Under the pieces are notes generated by a model that was given only the letters and a program-made list of their open reading frames with translations, searched no databases and was not told the DNA's origin. Shown here one piece after another: positions 5,787 to 15,095 of a stretch of 28,390 nucleotides of DNA (position 1 is the first letter of the stretch; every line of letters starts with the position of its first letter). Source of the DNA: a virus; the IMG/VR virus record IMGVR_UViG_3300021197_000767, positions 1 through 28,390 of that record; one strand, 5' to 3'. The translations under genes were made by a program, and so were the position numbers.

Positions 5787-7169
5787 ATGATTATATCAGA
5801 CCTATCACTAAAAACTATTCAACAAACTTTAAAAGATGAACTAAGCAGGATTGAAACTGAAAGATGGCGGGAAGTGGAAATGTTTTTAGATTATTATGAG
5901 AACATTGAAACAGAAAAATATATAGCGCCTTACTTTGATTCAGAAACACTATCAAGCGTTCCTTTATTTACGCAGTCTATTGTAAGAAGATTTTGCAAGG
6001 CTTCAAGTTTAGTATATGGCAAGAGTTTGAACATTGAAAGAATAGTTGATGATAAATATAAAGATTATACAAAAGAACTAAACAATAAATGTAGACAGCT
6101 TGAAGAACTCACATGGCTATTAGGTAATATGTGTTTTAGGACTAGATGGAATGAAGGCAAACAGCAGTTACAATATGACTTAATACCATTCTATCATGTT
6201 TACTTTGTTGATGGTATGCAAGACGAACCAATGGCAATCATGTACCCTATTCAGCGCAGTGGATATGGTAAACTAGAAAAAGAAATGTTTGCTTTTTGGT
6301 CTAAGGGAATGGATGGGGAATTAGGACACCATTTCTTGATTGATTCAGATGGAAATATATATAGCGTAAATGAAGGTGATGTCAATCCTTATAAGAATAG
6401 TCAGGGTGAATCAATACTGCCATTTACATTCACAAGAAGACAACCTAGAGTGCGTGACTTCTTTGGTGGCAATGCTTCTGATGTGGTCCATGCTTCACAA
6501 CAGCTAGACCTTGCTATGACTGAACTAGCTTTAGCTGTCAGAATGGGTGCAACAGGCGGTGTTAAATGGATTAGTGGATTGGATGTTAACCCTAGTGAAC
6601 CAATTAAGGTAGGTATAGATAAAGTTCTTGTACTCCCTTCTGACGTTGATTTTAACATGACGGCACCTGCAGGCGGACTAAAAGAAATTATAGACACCAC
6701 TAAATTCTTTATTGAATCAGTAGCAAGCAATAATCATTTAAATATAGCATTTGCTGATGTAGGTAATAGCGCAATAAGTGGTGAAGCGTTAAAGATTTTA
6801 AACATAGAAAGTATTGAGCAAAGGGAAGCCAGTGTTGAAGATACATGGCGCATGTTTGAGCATGACAGATTTGAAGTTGATAGAACAGTTTTAAGTCAGG
6901 ATGCAAATATAAATCTTGCTGAAGACATCTATGTAGATTTCCCTGAATTATCATTCCCGATTAGTGAAATAGATGAACTAACTGTGTTAGAGAAAAAGCA
7001 CAGCATGGGACTAATTACTAAGAAAGAAATGCTATTGCATTTTAATAGGGATATGGATGAAGCAGAGTTAAGTGAAAAGCTTGGGGAGATAGCAGAAGAA
7101 AAGACACAAGAAACTGATGCCACAGCACAGCCAAGTGGAAGTTTAGTTGAAAGATTGATAAATGCTTAA
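5787..7169 (+). CDS. Portal protein
   Basis: This 460-residue protein forms the dodecameric DNA channel at one vertex of the head. It follows TerL by one base, the usual order. Portal features of the SPP1 gp6-like kind include an N-terminal helical part with FTQSIVRRFCKASS, a central segment ending SGEALKILNIESIE (about residues 330-345), and a C-terminal wing with EKKHSMGLITKKEMLLHFN, followed by an acidic helix and a low-complexity tail. Its stop TAA shares its last base with the ATG of the next gene (TAATG), indicating translational coupling. Confidence 0.9.
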   Translation: MIISDLSLKTIQQTLKDELSRIETERWREVEMFLDYYENIETEKYIAPYFDSETLSSVPLFTQSIVRRFCKASSLVYGKSLNIERIVDDKYKDYTKELNNKCRQLEELTWLLGNMCFRTRWNEGKQQLQYDLIPFYHVYFVDGMQDEPMAIMYPIQRSGYGKLEKEMFAFWSKGMDGELGHHFLIDSDGNIYSVNEGDVNPYKNSQGESILPFTFTRRQPRVRDFFGGNASDVVHASQQLDLAMTELALAVRMGATGGVKWISGLDVNPSEPIKVGIDKVLVLPSDVDFNMTAPAGGLKEIIDTTKFFIESVASNNHLNIAFADVGNSAISGEALKILNIESIEQREASVEDTWRMFEHDRFEVDRTVLSQDANINLAEDIYVDFPELSFPISEIDELTVLEKKHSMGLITKKEMLLHFNRDMDEAELSEKLGEIAEEKTQETDATAQPSGSLVERLINA

Positions 7170-8008
7170 TGGCAATAACAAAAGACATATTTGATGAATT
7201 TTATGATGACCTTGATAAGCTTAGTTTTAAACTGTTTGACAATGTTAAGAAAATGGGTAAATCCATTGAAGGCTTCTCAGATACAGAAATACTTAGAGTG
7301 GCTAGAGAACTTGATTTCTTTAGAGAGCTACAAGAATCAGGGTTTAATACATCTTTTCAAAAGCTCATGCAAGGTTATGACACAGAAGCTGAGGGCATAC
7401 TTAAAGACTTTCAAAAAACACTTAGGGCTAGAACAGGTGGCAAAGCTGTGGAATTATTGTTATCACCTGCTAATACTGAAGCCATTGCACAACGCTTACA
7501 ACTTCTTAGGGATTTGGATGGTCAGATTTTGTTAGGCAGATTTGCACAGGAAACAGCTACAATGAAAGCTGAATTATTCAAAGGTATTATAAGCGGTGAA
7601 CCCGCAGGCATTGTTGCAGAAAGACTAGCCCTAAACTTTGATGAACAGTTATTAAGCAAGAACGCTAGAATGATTGCTAGGGATGCCTATCAAGACTTTG
7701 GACAAACTGGAACCTTTGATGTGTTTAAGCAGGTCCCTGACCAAAAATTCAGATACAGTGGTAGTGTAGACAAAAAGAATAGACCCGCATGTAGATATTT
7801 CATTGATAACCAAAAAGACAAAAAAGGCTACACAGCAAAAGAGATTCAGGAACTATCTAAAAAGATGTCACAAGGTAAGATAGCCTTGCCAGTTTATGAC
7901 AAGAAAAAAGGATGGGTCTTAGAAAGAAAGAAAGCAAAATTTTCACAGATTCAAAGGGGTGGACACAACTGCAGACACCGCTTTATACCAGTTGGAACTA
8001 GGGCATGA
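7169..8008 (+). CDS. MuF-like minor head protein
   Basis: The 279-residue protein follows portal in the position of Mu gpF or SPP1 gp7. The C-terminal region contains KKNRPACRYFID and ends with RGGHNCRHRFIPV (about residues 263-275), the Cys/His signature at the end of the phage Mu F domain. The N-terminal 170 residues are helical. Members bind portal and enter the head, and some carry toxin or enzyme domains, but none is evident here. It starts on the portal stop codon and overlaps the next gene by 4 bases (ATGA). Confidence 0.85.
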   Translation: MAITKDIFDEFYDDLDKLSFKLFDNVKKMGKSIEGFSDTEILRVARELDFFRELQESGFNTSFQKLMQGYDTEAEGILKDFQKTLRARTGGKAVELLLSPANTEAIAQRLQLLRDLDGQILLGRFAQETATMKAELFKGIISGEPAGIVAERLALNFDEQLLSKNARMIARDAYQDFGQTGTFDVFKQVPDQKFRYSGSVDKKNRPACRYFIDNQKDKKGYTAKEIQELSKKMSQGKIALPVYDKKKGWVLERKKAKFSQIQRGGHNCRHRFIPVGTRA

Positions 8009-8460
8009 AGGCACAAGAATTAGCAGTATTTACAAGCAGGTTTATGAATCAAACCGCAGAGATTATGGCAGGTAGGATTGTACTGGATGCAGACAGTGGA
8101 AAATTTCAAAACAATAAAAAAAGATTAAAGTATAAGTCAGCAGAATATAAGCTTAGAAAGAAAGCAGGCAAGGCAGGAAAAGAAAATGTTTCAACAGATA
8201 CAGAAACAGGCTTTGTTAATATGCGCTTAACTGGTGACACACTTGGTAGAATAAAAGGTGTGGGAACTAAAAATGGTTTTGCTATTACCTATGATAATGG
8301 GGAAATAGTAGAAGGAAACGCAAAAAGAGGTTATGACTTGTATGGGTTATCCAACAAGAACATGTCCTATTTAGCAACTCATTTAGAAAATGAGATTGAA
8401 AGGAAGGTCCGCCTTTATGAAGCGCAGGACCAAACTTTGAACATTGGTAAAAACAAATAA
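8005..8460 (+). CDS. Small virion morphogenesis protein candidate
   Basis: This 151-residue basic protein overlaps the MuF-like gene by ATGA. A central segment VNMRLTGDTLGRIKG followed by YDLYGLSNKNM resembles Mu gpG-type or related head-tail completion proteins, but the similarity is by eye and weak. Lys-rich helices (KKRLKYKSAEYKLRKKAGKA) dominate the N-terminal half. The context between MuF and scaffold supports a head role. It could equally be an unknown minor capsid protein. Confidence 0.55.
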   Translation: MKAQELAVFTSRFMNQTAEIMAGRIVLDADSGKFQNNKKRLKYKSAEYKLRKKAGKAGKENVSTDTETGFVNMRLTGDTLGRIKGVGTKNGFAITYDNGEIVEGNAKRGYDLYGLSNKNMSYLATHLENEIERKVRLYEAQDQTLNIGKNK

Positions 8461-8477
8461 ACAATGAGGTCATCACT

Positions 8478-9047
8478 ATGTCAGAAGATGTAAAACAAGC
8501 TGAATCCACTATTGCAGAAGATAGTGTAAAACAAACTGCAGAAGAACCCACCAACACTGGTGCAAAAAGTGTAAGTGATTCAGTTCCATATTCTAGGTTT
8601 GTAGAAGTTAATGCAAAGCGCAAAGAAGCTGAAGCAGAACTAGAATCAGTAAAGCAAAAAGCAGAAGCTAGAAGAAAAGCAGAATTAGAAAAGCAGGGTG
8701 AATATAAAGTCTTGCTTGATGAATCTAAATCTGAAATGGACAAGCTAGAAGCACAAGCTAAACAGTGGGAACAGTATGAATTACAAAAAAGGGAACAGCT
8801 AATGAAAGCTGTTGAATTAACAGAATCACAGCAAAAGATTGCAAACAAGCTAGACTTGATTGAATTAGAATCTTATGTAAGTGATTTAAATACACAAAAT
8901 GTAAAACAGCCAGTAAGAACTGATGCTTCAATCCCTACATCAGGGATGCCAAATCTTGTAGACAATCCTTTCACCAAGCCTGATAGTCAAGGCGGGTTTA
9001 AAGAGAATTGGGCAGGAATTATGGCTAAGTATCAGAATAAAAAATAG
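8478..9047 (+). CDS. Head scaffolding protein
   Basis: This 189-residue protein lies directly before the major capsid gene. It has an acidic disordered N-terminus, the motif VPYSRFVEVN (about 47-56), a long Glu/Lys/Ala coiled coil from about 57 to 150, and a Pro/Asn-rich C-terminus. The SR-F---N motif followed by a coiled coil is characteristic of siphovirus scaffolds, which line the procapsid and leave before packaging. AATGAGGTC gives a GAGG ribosome site 11 to 14 bases before the ATG. No protease domain is visible, so scaffold exit without cleavage, or by another protease, is implied. Confidence 0.8.
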   Translation: MSEDVKQAESTIAEDSVKQTAEEPTNTGAKSVSDSVPYSRFVEVNAKRKEAEAELESVKQKAEARRKAELEKQGEYKVLLDESKSEMDKLEAQAKQWEQYELQKREQLMKAVELTESQQKIANKLDLIELESYVSDLNTQNVKQPVRTDASIPTSGMPNLVDNPFTKPDSQGGFKENWAGIMAKYQNKK

Positions 9048-9069
9048 GCTGTAGACAAGGACAATAATA

Positions 9070-9915
9070 ATGGCGAATGTAACTATTAGCACAAGTGCTG
9101 TTAATAAAAAGGCGATGCTCGCTGATGCTGTCTTAGCTTCTATGGAAAGGCAATTAGTGTGGGAAAACACTGTAGATTCAAGCTTTTCTGATATGGTTAA
9201 AGGCGGTGGCGGTCAAGTTTTAACAGTACCAAAAGCTACAACACCAAGTGCAGGCAGTAAGTCTGCAGGCTCAGATGTCACTTATGGCGCTGACACTCAT
9301 GGTAGCTTCACAATAACTGTAGACCAACACAAATATGTAGCAAAACAGATAGAAACAAGTTCACAAGTTTGGACCCAACCTTCTATGTTTGCTATGGAAA
9401 CAAATCAATTTGGTTACGCACTAGCAAAAGCTGTGGATGACTATATTGAAGGTGTTGCAGAAGCAGATACTGGGTCAATTTCAGACTTAGGTGCAGACAA
9501 CACATTCACCAGTGCTTTAATTAGAACTGGTATGACTTCATTAATGGGTGCAGATGTGCCTTTTGATGGTAATGTGTTTCTAACTGTAAACCCTGCAAGT
9601 TATGCTTCTTTACTAGCTATAGAAGATTTTGTAGATGCAAGCAAATATGGTAACGCACAGGCAGTTCAGACGGGAGTAATTGGAAAACTATATGGCATTG
9701 AAATTAGGGCAACAAATTCTATTTCAGGTGTAGCAGATGCAGATGAAGCAGGCTATCTATATCACAGAAGTGCTATTGCATTTGCAAGAGCAATGGATGT
9801 GAAAGTAGAAATGGATTATTCAGTAAGTGCATTAGCAGACCAAGTAGTAGCGCATACAATTTATGGCGGTGCTTTGGCTTTTGCTGATAGACTTTATGAG
9901 TACCATAATATCTAA
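9070..9915 (+). CDS. Major capsid protein
   Basis: This 281-residue protein follows scaffold, the canonical position. The sequence has the expected elements of an HK97-fold coat of the P22-like or TM4-like type: an N-terminal arm, VWENTVDSSFSDMVKGGGGQVLTVP (strand and E-loop region), a long spine-type helix around QFGYALAKAVDDYIEG, an Ala-rich axial region (FLTVNPASYASLL), and a final strand pair ending DRLYEYHNI. The start is preceded by AAGGACAATAATA, with AAGGA as ribosome site. A strong hairpin just after the stop codon separates it from later genes, which fits high expression of this gene. Confidence 0.85.
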   Translation: MANVTISTSAVNKKAMLADAVLASMERQLVWENTVDSSFSDMVKGGGGQVLTVPKATTPSAGSKSAGSDVTYGADTHGSFTITVDQHKYVAKQIETSSQVWTQPSMFAMETNQFGYALAKAVDDYIEGVAEADTGSISDLGADNTFTSALIRTGMTSLMGADVPFDGNVFLTVNPASYASLLAIEDFVDASKYGNAQAVQTGVIGKLYGIEIRATNSISGVADADEAGYLYHRSAIAFARAMDVKVEMDYSVSALADQVVAHTIYGGALAFADRLYEYHNI

Positions 9916-9929
9916 ACATCAGTAAAGTG

Positions 9930-9955
9930 TGTGGGGGCTGTTTACAGTTCCCACA
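9930..9955 (+). promoter_or_regulatory. Strong hairpin immediately after the capsid gene
   Basis: TGTGGGGGCTG (9930-9940) pairs with CAGTTCCCACA (9945-9955) in 11 consecutive pairs with two G-T wobbles around a TTTA loop. There is no T tract, so attenuation, RNase processing or 3'-end stabilisation of capsid mRNA are better guesses than termination. It overlaps an in-frame GTG (9927) upstream of the next gene, arguing against that start. Confidence 0.6.
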
Positions 9956-9971
9956 TGCCAAGAAAGAAAAT

Positions 9972-10310
9972 ATGGCAATATTTGATTACAAGTGTGAAGA
10001 CAGCAATGACTGTGGAAATATTTGGGAAGAAATAACACTACCCCAAGAAAAAGAACCTAAAGAATGTCCAAAATGTGAGAGTAAAAAAATTAAAAAGTGT
10101 ATGGGTGCGCCTATGTCAGTATTTAAAGGCAATGGGTGGACCACATGGGATGGCTATGTAGCCAATTCAATAAAAGAGATGAAAAAAGAGCATGCTAAAA
10201 AAAGCTATCTAAAAACAAATGATGGTAAAACCACAGCTTATGACAGCACTGACACAAATAAAGTAAAGACTGCAATGAAAAACGCAGATAAAATAAATAT
10301 AAATATTTAA
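9972..10310 (+). CDS. FmdB-like zinc-ribbon protein
   Basis: This 112-residue protein starts at the ATG at 9972 with AAGAAAG upstream. An alternative GTG at 9927 lies inside the hairpin. The N-terminus FDYKCEDSNDCG and then PKECPKCES give C8, C14, C32 and C35, a four-Cys zinc ribbon in the style of FmdB/YgiT-like putative regulatory proteins, with a fifth Cys at 43. The rest is Lys-rich with the motif GNGWTTWDGY. Zinc ribbons of this kind are frequent in aquatic phage structural operons. Whether it acts on transcription, or on the virion, is unknown. Confidence 0.65.
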   Translation: MAIFDYKCEDSNDCGNIWEEITLPQEKEPKECPKCESKKIKKCMGAPMSVFKGNGWTTWDGYVANSIKEMKKEHAKKSYLKTNDGKTTAYDSTDTNKVKTAMKNADKININI

Positions 10311-10319
10311 GGAAGTATT

Positions 10320-13300
10320 ATGGCAAGCCAACAAGACTTAACAAATGTGGCAATATCTTCAGGATATGCAACCCTTATTCATACAGAAGAATCAAGCGGG
10401 GTAAGTTCATCATTTACCACACTTTATGATGGTGATGGTACATTAATCCCAATGGCATTTGCCACTACAGGGGTCAAGATAATTGATGGTTCTTATGATT
10501 TTGATATAGCTTCACATGATGGCACAAATGGTTTGAAGCTTGGTGGTACTTTAGTCACAACAAGCGCAACAGAATTGAACTTATTAGATGGGATTACTGC
10601 AGGGACTGTTTCTGCTTCTAAATTCCTTTTGGTAGACAGTAATAAAGATTTAACTGGGATTAGAAACCTTACTGGAACTGGCACAGCACAATTTGCTAAT
10701 TTTACATCTACTGGAAATTCTAGTATTGGCGACAGTGTAGCAAATGACACAGTTGCTTTCAATGCAACAATCACAACAAATTTAGTTTTTGAAGGCTCCA
10801 CAGCAAATGACTATGAAACAACTTTAGCAATCACTGACCCAACCGCAGATAGAACATGGACCATTCCTGATTCTTCTGACACTTTTGTAGGTCTTGCCAC
10901 AACAGATACTTTAACAAATAAAACTTTAACAGCACCTGATATTAACACACCTGACATTGATGGTGGAACAGTGGATGCAATCACAAGCCTAACTGTAGCA
11001 AATAATGTTGACATTGGCTCTTATGATTTGAGAGCAGGAACGCTTACTGCAGATGGATTGACAAGTGGCAGGGTAGTATTTGCAGGCACAAATGGTGTTC
11101 TATCTGATGACAGTGATTTATCCTTTAGTGGTGCAACCTTATCTGCAACAAATATGACTTCATCAGGCACAGTCACTTATGGGTCACTATCTGATGGGTC
11201 CATAACTGTTACAGCTTTTGTTGATGAAGATGGCATGGATTCTAATTCAGCAACATTAGTGCCAACACAACAATCAGTCAAAGCTTATGTAGATGCACAA
11301 GTGACCGCACAAGATTTAGATTTTCAAGGTGATTCAGGTGGCGCATTAAATATTGATTTAGACAGTGAAACGCTAGACATTGCAGGTGGCACTGGAATTG
11401 ACACAGTAGGGTCAAGCAACACACTAACAGTTGCAATAGATTCTACAGTGGCAACTTTAGCAGGGTCACAAACTCTTTCAAATAAAACTTTAGCAAGTCC
11501 TGTAATAACCACACAATTTAACATTGGGTCCGCAACAATTACAGAAGCAGAGCTTGAAATATTAGATGGGGCAAATACTACAACCGCAGAACTAAATATC
11601 ATAGATGGTGACACTTCAGCAACTTCAACCACATTAGCTGATGCTGATAGAGTGGTAGTCAATGATAATGGCACAATGGTGCAGGTAGCCTTAACAGACT
11701 TTGAAACATATTTTGAAACAGCGCTAGATACACTTTCAAATGTAACAACAGTAGGCGCAGTTGATTCAGGTAGTCTTACATCAGGGTTTGGAAACATAAG
11801 TATTGGTTCAAGCACAATAACAAACACAGGTGCTGTGGATTTAGGCGCAACAACTGTAGACAGTCTAAGTGTCAGTGATGGAAACATTACTAATGTTGGT
11901 TCTATTGCTTTAGATAGTATAAGCGCAGATGATACTTCAATACAATTTAACAGCCCAATAGATTTTAACAGTCAAAACATGACTGAAGTGGATATTGATT
12001 CAGGGACCATAGATGGGGCAACTATTGCTACTTCTAATATAACAGTTGGAAGTGGTAAGACGTTAGACGTGAGCGCAGGAACCTTAACACTTGCAGACAA
12101 TCAAATTTCAGGTGACAAGGTTGAAGGCGGAACTATTGCAGGTACAACAATAACAGCACTTACAACCGCAGGCATTACAGCAAGCGGTAATTTAGATATT
12201 GGCTCACATGGCTTTAGAGCTTCAACGCTAACAGCAGACAGTCAGACTTCAGGCAGGGTTGCAATTTATGGCACTAATGGTTTGCTTACTGAAGATTCAG
12301 ATTTAACTTTTTCAGGCTCAACTTTATCTGCTACTAATGTTAATATAAGTGGCACATTGACCACCACAGGTAGTGTTCAGGAAGTTTCAACAACAAATTT
12401 AAATGTTGAAGACCCATTAATTCTTTTAAATAAATATGATTCACAGCCTAGCAATAATGCTTTTGATGCGGGTTTTGTTATTAAGCGTGGTTCAGGTGAC
12501 AGTGGACCTGCCAATGTTGCAATGATTTGGGATGAATCAGCAAACACATTTAGCCTGATTGATACTTCAGAAGATGGGACAACCGCAGGAAATGTCAGCA
12601 TAACAGATTATGAAAATTTAAGAGTTGGCGCACTTACTGCTGATGATGCTTCAACTTTCACAAGCACAATTTCTACAGCTACAGGTTCAACTATAGGAAA
12701 CTTAACATTTGCAAATGGTAGCATAACAGATTCAAGTGGTGCAATTAGCTTTGGTAATGAAAACTTATCAACAAGTGGAACATTGGGCGCAGGCGCAATT
12801 ACTGGAACCAGTTTTGTAATTGGTAGTGCTGATATTGGTGAAGCTGAATTAGAAATTTTAGATGGCGCAACAGTGACAACAGCAGAATTAAATATTATGG
12901 ATGGTGACACTAGCGCAACAAGCACAACAGTGGCAGATGCAGACAGGGTTGTGATGAATGATGGCGGGACCATGAAGCAAGTGGCTGTTACAGACCTGTC
13001 AGCATACTTTGATGACGAGATTACTGCAATGCCTAACCTAGCTTCAGTTGGAACATTAACTGCCCTTCAGGTGGATAATATCAACATCAATGGAAATACT
13101 ATTATTTCTTCAGATACCAATGGGCATATTAATCTTACACCAAATGGTAGTGGTGAAGTAAATATCTCTAAAGTAGATATTGACGCAGGAACAATAGATG
13201 GTGCAACAATAGCTACTTCCGATGTTACTGTTGGCTCAGGAAAAACTTTAGATGTATCAGGTGGTACATTGACTCTAGCAGATGACCAAATTCCAATGGC

Positions 13301-15095
13301 AAAGACTGCAATAGTAGCTGGAACTGGAATATCCCTTTCAACTAATACACTAAATGTGGATGCCTCGCAAACAGGACTTGAATCATTATTGAACGCAAGT
13401 TTGGTAGCTGGTAGAGATGCAGATAACCAAATAAAATTTAGTACAGACGACCAAATAATCTTTAGAGTTGCTGGTGGCGATGGTGTTACAATGAAAGCAA
13501 GTGGCGAGATTGAAGCAACTTCCTTAGACATTAGTGGTGCGGTTGCATCATCATCACTAACTACTACAGGAAATATAGGAGTTGGTTCAACTAGCACAAC
13601 AAGCCCATCTTCAGCATCTAGGACACTTAGAATACAACACGATACTGGTAGTGCAAGTCTTGTTTTATGTGGTGACAATAATAGTGAATCTGCTTGGGAT
13701 ATTCTTGCAAATGTAGATGGTGCTTTAGAAATAAGAAAAAATAATTACCCACAATTAAACATGGTAGGTGGAACGGGTGTGCGTATTGAGGCTGGTGGGT
13801 CTGGAGCAACAGCAGGTAGTCCAGGAGCAACCCTTCATACAGCACATAGCTCAAGTACAGCGTATAATGGAGGAGCTGAAATACTGGAATCTGCTATTAT
13901 ACAAAATACAAATGGTTCTGATGGTAGTGGTGTTAATAATGTTGCAAGTTTAGGATTGCAAGTTGCAAGTGGTGCTACATCTCAAGGATTTATAAATTAT
14001 GTAAGAACTGGTGATAATACTGGTGATTTTACATTTTCTCAAAGAACTGGTAGTTCAAGCTATGCAGAGCATATGCGTATTGCATCTGGTGGGAATGTTG
14101 GTATAGGAACTACAAGTCCAGCATATACACTTGACCTTGCTTCTTCAGACGCTATTGTTTCTCAATTTACAGGAAGTAGTGGAGAAACTATATTATCTTT
14201 AGACAATACTTCAACCAATGGTGATAAGTGGTACTTAATATCTGGTGGTAGTGGTGGAAGTTTTTCTGGTGGTAAATTTGGTATTTATAATGCTGATACT
14301 ACAACAGCAGTAGCAACTTTTACTAATTCTGGCAATGTAGGTATAGGAACTACAAGTCCTGCAGGTCTTTTAGAAGTAGAAAATTCAAGTGGGGATTGTA
14401 ATGTTTATATAACTGCTGAAAACGCAAGTAATTCAAGGTTATATTTTGGAGACCAAGCAGATGTAGGAGCAGGATTTGTAGATTATGACCATAATGGGAA
14501 TACTATGAAACTTGGAACTAACGGAACAACAAGACTAACTGTTGGTACTGATTTGTTTTACTTCAATGGAAATGTTGGTATAAACGAAACATCGCCTTTA
14601 AATAAGTTTTATGTTGTAGAAACAGAAAGTAAGGCTGTTGCGGCTTTTTATAATACAAGAAACCCTTCAAGCTCACCACCTCACGGTGTGGATATAAATT
14701 TTGCTTACACTCCTGATAACACAACATCTTATTTTGTAAGAGGTCAAGATAATCTCAGTACTGGTTCTCCTGTTGCTGAATTTCATATCTATTCAGATGG
14801 TTCTTTTGCGCAGTCATCTGATAGAAGAATGAAAGAAAATATTGTTGATTCAGCGAATACATTAGATAAGGTAAACAAATTAAAAGTTAAAGATTATAAT
14901 AAAATAAATGATTCATCTAAAAAGAAACATATTGGATTTATAGCTCAAGAACTACAAGAAGTATTCCCACATCTTGTTATTGAAGCCGAAGATGAAGCAA
15001 AAACTTTGCAAATTTACAAGATTGGTATTGTTCCATTACTTGTTAAAGCAGTACAAGAGCTATCAGCAAAAGTAGAAGCGTTAGAAAATGCGTAA
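10320..15095 (+). CDS. Giant tail fibre with C-terminal S74 intramolecular chaperone
   Basis: This 1591-residue protein is presumed to be the receptor-binding fibre. The N-terminal two thirds are repetitive beta-structure, with ATELNLLDG and two EAELEILDG/TTAELN blocks, plus a duplicated module (241-600 and 636-1000). From about 1258 onward there are GNVGIGTTSP repeats (about 1258 and 1338, with a degenerate copy near 1416). The C-terminus QSSDRRMKENI...HIGFIAQELQEVFP is the peptidase S74 (endosialidase chaperone) domain. It trimerises the fibre and then cleaves itself off at S1500-D1501, which are both present, leaving about 91 residues. The gene lies between head genes and the lysis cassette, rather than after the tail tip. 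Confidence 0.9.
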   Translation: MASQQDLTNVAISSGYATLIHTEESSGVSSSFTTLYDGDGTLIPMAFATTGVKIIDGSYDFDIASHDGTNGLKLGGTLVTTSATELNLLDGITAGTVSASKFLLVDSNKDLTGIRNLTGTGTAQFANFTSTGNSSIGDSVANDTVAFNATITTNLVFEGSTANDYETTLAITDPTADRTWTIPDSSDTFVGLATTDTLTNKTLTAPDINTPDIDGGTVDAITSLTVANNVDIGSYDLRAGTLTADGLTSGRVVFAGTNGVLSDDSDLSFSGATLSATNMTSSGTVTYGSLSDGSITVTAFVDEDGMDSNSATLVPTQQSVKAYVDAQVTAQDLDFQGDSGGALNIDLDSETLDIAGGTGIDTVGSSNTLTVAIDSTVATLAGSQTLSNKTLASPVITTQFNIGSATITEAELEILDGANTTTAELNIIDGDTSATSTTLADADRVVVNDNGTMVQVALTDFETYFETALDTLSNVTTVGAVDSGSLTSGFGNISIGSSTITNTGAVDLGATTVDSLSVSDGNITNVGSIALDSISADDTSIQFNSPIDFNSQNMTEVDIDSGTIDGATIATSNITVGSGKTLDVSAGTLTLADNQISGDKVEGGTIAGTTITALTTAGITASGNLDIGSHGFRASTLTADSQTSGRVAIYGTNGLLTEDSDLTFSGSTLSATNVNISGTLTTTGSVQEVSTTNLNVEDPLILLNKYDSQPSNNAFDAGFVIKRGSGDSGPANVAMIWDESANTFSLIDTSEDGTTAGNVSITDYENLRVGALTADDASTFTSTISTATGSTIGNLTFANGSITDSSGAISFGNENLSTSGTLGAGAITGTSFVIGSADIGEAELEILDGATVTTAELNIMDGDTSATSTTVADADRVVMNDGGTMKQVAVTDLSAYFDDEITAMPNLASVGTLTALQVDNININGNTIISSDTNGHINLTPNGSGEVNISKVDIDAGTIDGATIATSDVTVGSGKTLDVSGGTLTLADDQIPMAKTAIVAGTGISLSTNTLNVDASQTGLESLLNASLVAGRDADNQIKFSTDDQIIFRVAGGDGVTMKASGEIEATSLDISGAVASSSLTTTGNIGVGSTSTTSPSSASRTLRIQHDTGSASLVLCGDNNSESAWDILANVDGALEIRKNNYPQLNMVGGTGVRIEAGGSGATAGSPGATLHTAHSSSTAYNGGAEILESAIIQNTNGSDGSGVNNVASLGLQVASGATSQGFINYVRTGDNTGDFTFSQRTGSSSYAEHMRIASGGNVGIGTTSPAYTLDLASSDAIVSQFTGSSGETILSLDNTSTNGDKWYLISGGSGGSFSGGKFGIYNADTTTAVATFTNSGNVGIGTTSPAGLLEVENSSGDCNVYITAENASNSRLYFGDQADVGAGFVDYDHNGNTMKLGTNGTTRLTVGTDLFYFNGNVGINETSPLNKFYVVETESKAVAAFYNTRNPSSSPPHGVDINFAYTPDNTTSYFVRGQDNLSTGSPVAEFHIYSDGSFAQSSDRRMKENIVDSANTLDKVNKLKVKDYNKINDSSKKKHIGFIAQELQEVFPHLVIEAEDEAKTLQIYKIGIVPLLVKAVQELSAKVEALENA
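11040..13295 (+). repeat. Internal duplication in the fibre gene
   Basis: The segment from TLTAD (codon 241, base 11040) recurs from codon 636 (base 12225), an offset of 1185 bases. The same offset separates TIDGATIATS near 12005 from its copy near 13190. The EAELEILDG/TTAELN/DGDTSATSTT block inside differs in offset (about 1293), so insertions have occurred in one copy. DNA copies have diverged clearly, so the duplication is old. Confidence 0.65.

Noticed and set aside
9927-9971. GTG start giving a CGGC-containing N-terminal extension of the zinc-ribbon protein.
   Set aside because: This stretch forms the strong hairpin 9930-9955, and the ATG at 9972 has its own ribosome site.
11537-12910. 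Repeats in the fibre considered as a CRISPR array.
   Set aside because: The repeats are in frame, diverged and of unequal spacing, and translate to the TAELN-LDG fibre motif.
11324-13678. Several long minus-strand frames opposite the fibre gene.
   Set aside because: Shadow frames of Ser/Thr/Ala codons in the repetitive fibre. None has a ribosome site or family motif.
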